Shown here: in pieces, positions 58,563 to 64,000 of the stretch
Position numbering within the stretch: position 1 is the first letter of the stretch
How the letters are laid out: each line of letters starts with the position of its first letter
Assembly (NCBI GenBank): GCA_964619125.1
Contig: CAZUCA010000010.1
Span: 6,880 to 70,879, forward strand
Source: Owenweeksia sp964619125
Lineage (GTDB): Bacteria; Bacteroidota; Bacteroidia; Flavobacteriales; Schleiferiaceae
Reading direction: 5' to 3'
DNA length: 64,000 nt
Notes under the pieces: generated by a model
Seen by the model: only the letters and a program-made list of their open reading frames with translations
Database searches by the model: none
What the model was told of the DNA's origin: nothing
Program-made: the position numbers and the translations under genes

Positions 58563-60197
58563 TTAGTGAAAGTGATAATTGGTGCCGGGTAGTTGTGACA
58601 GCACATTCTCCCCCAGGTCGAGGGCCACAGAGCGGCCATCCTTTTCAGGGGCAACCGTGCCCTTGTGCTGCAGGTATTCGGCGAGGGCATCGTGAATGGT
58701 ATAATCCATCACTTTTGTCTCCACCGTTCCGGGCAGCCGGCACAGCATATTGAGATCTTCCCCCTCCCTACGGCAGGCACTCATAGTATAGAGCCTATCG
58801 GTCTGAATAGGCTCACCGCCTACCAGTATTTCCTGGACTCGTTGGCCTTTTTCAGCATTGGCATTGAATTTCACCGTCATGCCCGAAAAGCGCACCATCC
58901 AACCTCCGAAACGCTCCATGGCGTTTTGAGCAAATACATTGTGGAGTTCCTGCTCCAGCCAGTTTTTGATTTGGGTGCCACTGGCTTTTCCAATCTTAAC
59001 TTTTTCATTTACCGGCAGCATGCTCCACAAGTATTCACGGGTGATCGCTGCTTTACCTTCTTCACCCGGCACCAGGGGTGGACTAAAGCGAAAACCGTTC
59101 GAAATTGAAATATCGGCTCCCGTTTTCCAGCGTGCAGCATCGGTAATTAAATTATCCATTGGATTCTCCACCACAAAGTAGCGATAAAGTGGCGTGGTGG
59201 TGTACCCCAGTACTTCACTGATCTCACGGTGGTATGGAGCAGTAGCCCTGGCAATAGCCTGCTGAACTTCCCGGTTAGCCGGGTAATTCTGAGGATCCAC
59301 TTCCATCAATTCATAGTGCTCGTCTACTATCCGCCCCTCACTTACGATCAGGTCGAGCCGGCCTACAAAGGAACCAAAGGCTCCCGGCTCAGTCACCCGG
59401 GCATGCTTACCCTGGAGGGGCTTTCGGATCCGCTCATGAGTGTCGTTTCCCAGCACGTAATCCACCCTGGCCAATGCCTCGTCATCGGCCAGGTGCTTCT
59501 GCTTGGCAATACCCATATGAGTAACCAGGAATAGCACCTCCACGCCTTGTTCGTCCTTCAACTCATCAATCAGGTTACCCAGGTTATGATGAAGCTTTTC
59601 AAAGTGAATTCCCTTACTAAAGGAAGGGTTTTGGCGAACTGGAATTTCCGGGTCATTGTAGGAGATGAAACCCAGCTTCACCCCGTGAATATCCTGTACG
59701 AAGTAGGGCGGGAAAAGGCTTTCACCACTTTTATCATCAAACATATTGGCGGCAATAACCGGAGTTTGATAATTCTGCAGCACCTCCATCATTGTTTCCT
59801 TGCCATACACCACCTCCCAGTTGCCGGGAATAAGGAAGTCATAACCCATTTCGCGAATAATGGCGGGAAAGGCTTTCCCTTCTGACAAAGCAGCCACCGC
59901 TCCTCCCTGGATGAGATCACCTCCGTCGAGGATGAGGGTACCTTCAGGGTTTTCGGCTTTTACCGAATCAAACAGCGAACGGATGTAAGCCAAGCCCCCT
60001 AACTTCCGGAAGCTTATCTCCTCATTTTCCCAGAAAAGTTCATCGTGTAGTTCCAGTTGTCCATGAATATCGGCAGTTTGCAGGATAGTGATGGTATCGG
60101 ACTTTGCCGAAGTTGAATCAGGTGAGCTGGCTTGCGCACTATGACATGCAGCCAGAAGACCCGTGCCCAGCAAGGTCTTTATTAAAATATTAATCAT
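58563..60197 (-). CDS. SoxB-like bifunctional metallophosphatase/5'-nucleotidase family lipoprotein
   Basis: The protein has 544 residues from MINILIKT with lipobox LLAAC; the open frame extends to 60332 without signal features. The metallophosphoesterase domain has the metal ligands in ILQTADIHGQL, LILDGGDLIQGGA, IPGNWEVVYG (SoxB-type GNWE rather than GNHE of nucleotidases), LVTHMGIAKQ and VLGNDTHERI. The C-terminal 5'-nucleotidase domain includes NPMDNLITDAARWKTGADIS and SNGFRFSPPLVPG. SoxB hydrolyses sulfate from the thiosulfate carrier SoxYZ. No soxYZ or soxAX is in the window, so this may be a SoxB relative with another sulfur or phosphate substrate. It heads the DoxX-DsrE-YeiH operon. 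Confidence 0.8.
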   Translation of the reverse strand: MINILIKTLLGTGLLAACHSAQASSPDSTSAKSDTITILQTADIHGQLELHDELFWENEEISFRKLGGLAYIRSLFDSVKAENPEGTLILDGGDLIQGGAVAALSEGKAFPAIIREMGYDFLIPGNWEVVYGKETMMEVLQNYQTPVIAANMFDDKSGESLFPPYFVQDIHGVKLGFISYNDPEIPVRQNPSFSKGIHFEKLHHNLGNLIDELKDEQGVEVLFLVTHMGIAKQKHLADDEALARVDYVLGNDTHERIRKPLQGKHARVTEPGAFGSFVGRLDLIVSEGRIVDEHYELMEVDPQNYPANREVQQAIARATAPYHREISEVLGYTTTPLYRYFVVENPMDNLITDAARWKTGADISISNGFRFSPPLVPGEEGKAAITREYLWSMLPVNEKVKIGKASGTQIKNWLEQELHNVFAQNAMERFGGWMVRFSGMTVKFNANAEKGQRVQEILVGGEPIQTDRLYTMSACRREGEDLNMLCRLPGTVETKVMDYTIHDALAEYLQHKGTVAPEKDGRSVALDLGENVLSQLPGTNYHFH

Positions 60198-60371
60198 TGG
60201 TATTAAATGTTTTAAGGATGAAATCAGGATACAGGCGTAGCGGTATCCATTAGTTTTCAAAAGCAGTAATTGAGTGTTCAGTAGGTGTGGAACACTAAAA
60301 TGACGGCCAACCATGATCAGCGCACTGGTCACCGGGTGAGTTTGAACTCTACGTTGGCAGTCCTCAAAGCA

Positions 60372-60749
60372 TTATACCGCGCGTGGAGGGTCAATCCACT
60401 TCTGTAAGACAGGGGATTGATACAGGTAAGGCAAGCCGGTATTGGGTGCTGATTGATAAACCTCTGGCTGGTCAAACTCCTGCACCGTCGCAATAAAGGC
60501 ATTGCTACTGTTGCAAATCTGAATGGGGTGGGAATTATCCTTTTGATTGCCGCGGGATTTGCTTTTCCCAATCAGGCTAAGGCTAAGCAGGCTGGCGTGG
60601 TGGTGGCTGCGCTTGAACTTAGCTTTGTTTGGACATTCCTTTTTCACTTCCAAACCGGCTACCGTAAAACCAGTACTGGCCGAAAGTGCAAGTGAGAATG
60701 CATAAACCGCCAGTAAAAGTGATGCTATGTAGGATTTACCGTTTGTCAT
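60372..60749 (-). CDS. Small His/Cys-containing secreted or membrane protein with PPRAV end
   Basis: The protein has 125 residues from MTNGKSY. An N-terminal hydrophobic segment (YIASLLLAVYAFSLALSAST) serves as signal or anchor. KKECPNKAKFKRSHHHASLL follows, with HHH and Cys, a possible metal site. The end, YQSPVLQKWIDPPRAV, resembles that of the protein at 54060 (PPPRV) and of small proteins that often lie before metal-receptor genes. The upstream GTGAC-AAAA-GTTAC site, 36.5 nt from a -7-like box, links it to the sulfur regulon of the Crp/Fnr protein at 12.6 kb. Function unknown. Confidence 0.55.
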   Translation of the reverse strand: MTNGKSYIASLLLAVYAFSLALSASTGFTVAGLEVKKECPNKAKFKRSHHHASLLSLSLIGKSKSRGNQKDNSHPIQICNSSNAFIATVQEFDQPEVYQSAPNTGLPYLYQSPVLQKWIDPPRAV

Positions 60750-60794
60750 GTGAATTCTGCCAACTATATGAAGTGGGTTGTCAGATGAACAGGG

Positions 60795-60838
60795 CAAAAA
60801 TGCCGTTTAACAGGTAAACGGTCCGTGACAAAAGTTAC
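60795..60838 (-). promoter_or_regulatory. Candidate Crp-type site GTGAC-AAAA-GTTAC with -7-like box
   Basis: The site at 60825-60838 deviates by one base from GTAAC-N4-GTTAC. CATTTTTG (one mismatch to TAnnTTTG) is read on the minus strand at 60802-60795, and the centre-to-box distance is 36.5 nt. The leader to the gene at 60749 would be about 41 bases. Confidence 0.45.
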
Positions 60839-61061
60839 ACTCAAAGCGATGGGATGATCCCAACATCCACTTTAGATTATCCCGTTTTCAGTCGTGGCAC
60901 CCCAACTAACAGGCCTCTCCCGGATTGAGTAAGCAAGCCGCTGTCTTTTGCCCCTTCGCCCTGTTAAACACCAACTACCACCCGACGGTAGCCTATGGTG
61001 CCATACCGGGAAAAAAGCTCCTTTGAACTTAGCGAGGAGGGGCATCAAAATAAATTTCAAT

Positions 61062-61098
61062 TTAGGACAAATTTGTCCTAATTAAGTTAATACCTTTG
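61062..61098 (+). promoter_or_regulatory. Azurin promoter with 20-bp perfect palindrome
   Basis: TTAGGACAAATTTGTCCTAA at 61062-61081 is a perfect 20-bp palindrome. TACCTTTG (61091-61098) is a perfect -7 box. The palindrome covers the place of the -33 element, as at ric, which suggests a repressor site. Confidence 0.7.
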
Positions 61099-61143
61099 GC
61101 TCCGTCAAATTATCCCACTCTAGAATTATAAATGAGTAATTAC

Positions 61144-61674
61144 ATGAAAACGATGAAATCCCTTTTGCCAGCCGCCCTTGCCGTGGCATTAAGCCTGACC
61201 TCCTGTGGAGAGTCAACCCAACCAGAAGAGGGGCAGCAAAAGACCAGCAGTTCACCAGAGCCACGCCAGGAAGAAGTTGTGACGGAAAGTGTTTCCGATA
61301 CCCTTAGGCTGGAAATCCATGGCACAGACCAGATGGAATATGACAAGAATATGCTGAAGGCCAGGGCCGGGCAAATAGTGGTCCTCACCTTTAAACACGT
61401 TGGGGAAATGCCCAAAACAGCGATGGGCCATAACTGGGTATTATTGAAAAAAGGGGTTGACAAAAGCACTTTTGCCCAGGAAGCGGTAAATGCTAAAGAC
61501 AATGATTATATACCCTCCGATCGCAGCGGCGATATCATCGCCCATACTGAAATGTTGGGCGGCGGTGAATCCACCAGCGTCACCTTTAAAGCGCCCGCCA
61601 AAGGCATGTATGACTACTTATGCTCTTTCCCCGGTCACTTTATGAAGATGAAGGGAAAGTTTATTGTGAAATAA
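61144..61674 (+). CDS. Azurin lipoprotein
   Basis: The protein has 176 residues from MKTMKSLL (the frame starts at 61132; both are possible). Lipobox SLTSC. A Glu/Ser-rich linker precedes the cupredoxin domain. The four copper ligands are visible: His in AMGHNWVLLKKG, then Cys, His and Met in YLCSFPGHFMKMKGKFIV. The region GESTSVTFKAPAKGMYDYLC is a typical azurin end. Azurin carries single electrons among c cytochromes and copper enzymes in respiration and denitrification. Membrane anchoring by lipid is usual in Bacteroidota. Its promoter holds the strongest GGACAAATTTGTCC palindrome of the window. Confidence 0.9.
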   Translation: MKTMKSLLPAALAVALSLTSCGESTQPEEGQQKTSSSPEPRQEEVVTESVSDTLRLEIHGTDQMEYDKNMLKARAGQIVVLTFKHVGEMPKTAMGHNWVLLKKGVDKSTFAQEAVNAKDNDYIPSDRSGDIIAHTEMLGGGESTSVTFKAPAKGMYDYLCSFPGHFMKMKGKFIVK

Positions 61675-61844
61675 GCAGTTGAGAACTCAAAGCCAAAGCG
61701 GTGAGAAAACTGACGGTTTATTTGGGTTTGACGTTAAGAAAGCCTTGGGCAGAGCCAATCTGCCGGTGTTTGCTTAGTGCGTTAATGCGCCGGGCGGTGA
61801 TTTCCAAAACCTTCAATCCGGCAATTAACCTCATAGTATGGAAG

Positions 61845-61869
61845 GGCCACCCGCTGCATACGGGTGGCC
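61845..61869. repeat. Perfect 9-bp inverted repeat in the azurin-Rrf2 spacer
   Basis: GGCCACCCG and CGGGTGGCC are separated by seven bases. No T run follows on either strand, so it is not a typical terminator. The rest of the spacer 61675-61901 shows no gene. Confidence 0.5.
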
Positions 61870-61901
61870 TGCCCAAACTAATATGAATCATAAGCGGGAG
61901 A

Positions 61902-62303
61902 ATGTTTTTAAAGGCTTGCGAATATGGCATCAGGGTGATGATTTTCATCACTCAATGCAGTGAGTTAGGCAATAGAGTTAGCCTGAAAGCAATCGCCAGT
62001 GAAATCAATTCGCCGGTGGCATTTACTGCCAAGATCATGCAGTTTCTTACCCGCGCAGGGCTGTTAATTTCCAGTAGGGGCGCAACCGGAGGATTTTTAT
62101 TGCCAGCCCCCGCCAATAAGATCACCCTGACCCGTATAGTAAGTGCCATTGACGGCGATGAAGTCTTTACCGGCTGTAGACCGGGTCTCGAAAAATGCAA
62201 CGCCCTTAAACCCTGCCCTCTGCATGACAAATTTGCCAAAGTGCGGAATGCACTGGCAAGCATGCTCCGCTCCACTCCCCTTTCGGAACTGAGCGCCGGG
62301 TAA
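61902..62303 (+). CDS. Rrf2 family transcriptional regulator with Fe-S cysteines
   Basis: The protein has 133 residues. The winged HTH is at the N-terminus: LKACEYGIRVMIFI, VSLKAIASEINSPVAFTAKI, MQFLTRAGLLISSRGATGGF. The C-terminal part has GCRPGLEKCNALKPCPLHDK, with three Cys spaced as in NsrR/IscR cluster binding. The family senses NO, Fe-S status or redox state. The location between azurin and a truncated haemoglobin suggests NO sensing. It is a candidate to bind the GGACAAATTTGTCC palindromes before azurin, ric and nos; this is untested. Confidence 0.88.
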   Translation: MFLKACEYGIRVMIFITQCSELGNRVSLKAIASEINSPVAFTAKIMQFLTRAGLLISSRGATGGFLLPAPANKITLTRIVSAIDGDEVFTGCRPGLEKCNALKPCPLHDKFAKVRNALASMLRSTPLSELSAG

Positions 62304-62380
62304 GCCAGCGATTGAGCTTTTTGAAACACTGATTATTCCCCAGGACTATGAAAGCTGGTTTTAATAAAATCTGAAACCCC

Positions 62381-62770
62381 ATGAAGAAGGATATTCAACA
62401 ACTTGCCGATATTCAGTTAATGGTGGATGAGTTTTACGCCGGGGTGCGTAAGGATCCTTTAATTGGCCCTATTTTTATAGGGGTGATAAAGGATAACTGG
62501 CCGGCCCACCTGGCTAAGCTCTATCGTTTCTGGCAAACAGTGTTGCTCGATGAGCACACCTATCACGGCAGCCCTTTTGTTCCCCATGCCGGGCTCCCCG
62601 TTCAAAAAGATCATTTCGAATGTTGGTTAGAGCTCTTTTTTGAAACGGTAGACAGGCACTTTAGCGGCCCCAATGCTGAGAAAGCTAAATTGCAAGCGCA
62701 GAGAATGGCGATAATGTTTGAGCATAAAATCGAGTATTACCGGCAACATCCCGAGAGAGAGATTCTTTGA
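62381..62770 (+). CDS. Group III truncated haemoglobin
   Basis: The protein has 129 residues, the normal size. The family motifs are IQLMVDEFYAGVRKDPLIGP with IFIGVIKDNWPAHLAKLYRF, WQTVLLDEHTYHGSPFVPHA and LPVQKDHFECWLELFFETVD, the last region holding the proximal His. Group III haemoglobins bind oxygen and NO and are often found with denitrification and NO-stress genes. It is 77 bases after the Rrf2 gene and 9 bases before the haemerythrin gene, so all three may be one transcript. Confidence 0.9.
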   Translation: MKKDIQQLADIQLMVDEFYAGVRKDPLIGPIFIGVIKDNWPAHLAKLYRFWQTVLLDEHTYHGSPFVPHAGLPVQKDHFECWLELFFETVDRHFSGPNAEKAKLQAQRMAIMFEHKIEYYRQHPEREIL

Positions 62771-62779
62771 ACTAAAGCC

Positions 62780-63259
62780 ATGGCAAAAAACACCCCCCTG
62801 AAAAGAGACCCAAGCCTGCAGCCCCTGAGCCGCGATCATCATCACGGACTGCTATTTTCACGGAAAGTCAGGCAGGGTTTGAAAATGGAAGTTGAGCCCA
62901 TGCGCATCATGCACTATGCGCGTGAATTTTTCAGTCATTCACTGGAGCAGCATTTTGAGGAGGAAGAGCACTATCTCTTTCCCTTGTTGGGTTTGCAGCA
63001 CCCCAAAATTGAGAGGGCATTGAGGGAACACCGCCGTTTGCGAAGGCTTTTCTTTAAGGAAGAGGATCTGTTAAAAGCCGCTTCCCTGATCGAAGAAGAA
63101 CTGGAGGCGCATATCCGCTTTGAAGAGCGCGAACTTTTCCCCGAAATCCAGCAACAGGTGGACAAAGAGAAACTGGAGAAGCTTCACCGCAAGCTGCATC
63201 CCCGTGATCAACCCGACCCCTTGGCGCACTGGTCTGATCCTTTTTGGAAAGCTGGCTAA
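62780..63259 (+). CDS. Haemerythrin HHE domain protein
   Basis: The protein has 159 residues. Di-iron ligands are in PLSRDHHHGLLFSRKVRQGL, HSLEQHFEEEEHYLFPLL, LREHRRLRRLFF and LEAHIRFEERELFPEIQQQ, in the order H...HxxxE...H...HxxxE of the haemerythrin bundle. The C-terminal tail, RDQPDPLAHWSDPFWK, is short. Proteins of this kind bind oxygen or NO or sense iron. The 9-base distance to the haemoglobin gene indicates cotranscription and a common NO-related role. Confidence 0.85.
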   Translation: MAKNTPLKRDPSLQPLSRDHHHGLLFSRKVRQGLKMEVEPMRIMHYAREFFSHSLEQHFEEEEHYLFPLLGLQHPKIERALREHRRLRRLFFKEEDLLKAASLIEEELEAHIRFEERELFPEIQQQVDKEKLEKLHRKLHPRDQPDPLAHWSDPFWKAG

Positions 63260-63268
63260 GGACAGCCA

Positions 63269-63928
63269 TTAATTTAAATTATGTCGCTGCTTCAGCGGGG
63301 AACTAATAGCTTTGGAAGCCAGAATGATGGCCTGAATAAGCAGACAGCTTACGATAAGGGCCACCACCTGAATTTGACTGATCATACCGGCGTTGCTGGA
63401 AATATCCTGCGTTTCCTCAAACAGATCCTGGCCTACCCTAGTCTGAATATTACTAAGCTTCATTAGTTCCCTCCGTATTTGCTGATATATTTCGCGGGCA
63501 GCACTAAGATCTGCCGGTGTGGAACCGGCCAGCAGAATGGCCTCGGCCCGGTCATAATCTTCCAGATGAGTCTTCAGCAGAGCCAGGCTTTTGCTTTCGT
63601 TTTTTACCAGGTAAGTCTCTTCAAAAGCCACGATTATCGAATCCATTTGCCCTTGATGCCGGGCCAGCTTTTGCTGCAACTCCCTAACTCCGCCCTGGGA
63701 AGTTCGCACATGGTCCTCCAGCATAAAGCGCCGTTGGCTGATATGGTCAGACAAGTGGTAAACGGCGGAAGAGGGAACCAACCTATCTTTATAAATAGAA
63801 GCAGAAGCAGCATTCACCTGGCTGAAAAAGCTACGCTCAGCCAGCACTCCACACAATAAAATCACTATGAGCGTCAACAGGATCATGGCTAACTTGTACT
63901 TGGGACGGATGGCAAACAGAGCTTTCAT
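63269..63928 (-). CDS. Membrane protein with MCP-type four-helix-bundle sensor, no signalling domain
   Basis: The protein has 219 residues. Two membrane helices (AMILLTLIVILLCGVLAERS at the N-terminus and VVALIVSCLLIQAIILASKA near the end) enclose a helical periplasmic domain (about 35-185) typical of 4HB_MCP sensors: RLVPSSAVYHLSDHISQRRF, LARHQGQMDSIIVAFEETYL, AREIYQQIRRELMKLSNIQT. Only about 15 residues follow the second helix, so there is no HAMP, methyl-accepting or kinase domain. It may be a truncated receptor or a regulatory partner. It faces the haemerythrin gene with a 9-base gap. Confidence 0.7.
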   Translation of the reverse strand: MKALFAIRPKYKLAMILLTLIVILLCGVLAERSFFSQVNAASASIYKDRLVPSSAVYHLSDHISQRRFMLEDHVRTSQGGVRELQQKLARHQGQMDSIIVAFEETYLVKNESKSLALLKTHLEDYDRAEAILLAGSTPADLSAAREIYQQIRRELMKLSNIQTRVGQDLFEETQDISSNAGMISQIQVVALIVSCLLIQAIILASKAISSPLKQRHNLN

Positions 63929-64000
63929 CAGGGAGGATTTTGAAGTCTAAAGTAGTGAAATGAAGGCCGCCTTTCTGAAATGAGTAATGACATTTTGCCT

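Noticed and set aside
61718..61951. Minus-strand frame between azurin and the Rrf2 gene
   Set aside because: The tail segment (EITARRINALSKHRQIGSAQ) looks protein-like, but no start, signal or family could be supported, and its 5' part runs into the Rrf2 gene.

Overview
The window is a chromosomal segment of a Bacteroidota bacterium, probably a free-living, aerobic to denitrifying member of the Flavobacteriia or a nearby class. The evidence is: many secreted proteins with type IX secretion (T9SS) C-terminal sorting domains, SprB-type repeats, Bacteroidota-type -7 promoter boxes (TAnnTTTG), a clade II (Sec-exported lipoprotein) nitrous oxide reductase, and DUF6132, TauE and paired YeeE genes typical of the phylum. 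The genus is not determined.

Layout. 1-6.5 kb, minus strand: the end of a class V aminotransferase, a decayed T9SS tail, a delta-60-repeat T9SS protein, a cholesterol-dependent-cytolysin-like lipoprotein and a TPR/HTH membrane regulator. 6.6-14.5 kb: mixed housekeeping genes (BamA/TamA-like barrel, methyltransferase, TrpF-like protein, PRC-barrel protein), a sulfur-compound transport group (TauE, two YeeE genes, a Crp/Fnr regulator, DUF6132), tRNA-Pro(CGG), a GIY-YIG protein and a DUF3703 protein. 15-26.7 kb, plus strand: a six-gene surface system that looks like an uncharacterised chaperone-usher-type assembly. It has a pilin-like subunit followed by a terminator, a two-domain chaperone, a barrel-forming usher-like protein, a 2099-residue LamG/Calx-beta T9SS protein and two more pilin-like subunits. 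28-37.4 kb: a 1936-residue SprB-like repeat adhesin, an OmpA-family protein and a TPR protein carrying a histidine-kinase H-box without an ATPase domain.

37.9-56.7 kb: a nitrogen-oxide block. It holds the iron-sulfur repair protein Ric, a Crp/Fnr regulator, nadA-nadB, and one long minus-strand operon: cytochrome c, nosZ, a membrane protein, nosL, nosD, nosF, nosY and two NnrS-like membrane proteins. Next come a NosA/OprC-like copper receptor with two companions, then a small membrane-protein operon with its own winged-helix regulator. 56.7-60.8 kb: a SoxB-like/DoxX/DsrE/YeiH sulfur operon. 61-64 kb: azurin, an Rrf2 regulator, a truncated haemoglobin, a haemerythrin protein and an MCP-like sensor fragment.

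How the parts connect. Reading the intergenic DNA suggests four small regulons. (1) GTRAC-N4-GTTAC palindromes lie upstream of DUF6132, tauE, the yeeE pair and a small PPRAV-tailed protein; in three of the four the centre is exactly 36.5 nt from the last base of a -7-like box, and in the DUF6132 case 37.5 nt. The Crp/Fnr protein encoded beside the yeeE genes is the likely regulator. (2) FNR-like TGAT-N4-ATCA boxes sit at 36.5 nt from -7 boxes before the nos operon, nadAB and a 93-residue membrane protein; the Crp/Fnr protein at 39.0 kb is the likely regulator. (3) GGACAAATTTGTCC-type palindromes occur before ric (two), nos and azurin, and may be the sites of an NO-responsive repressor such as the nearby Rrf2 protein. 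(4) ACTTTG-N5-CAAAGT sites occur at the two transcription units flanking the winged-helix regulator at 55.2 kb. All regulatory links are inferences from sequence geometry.
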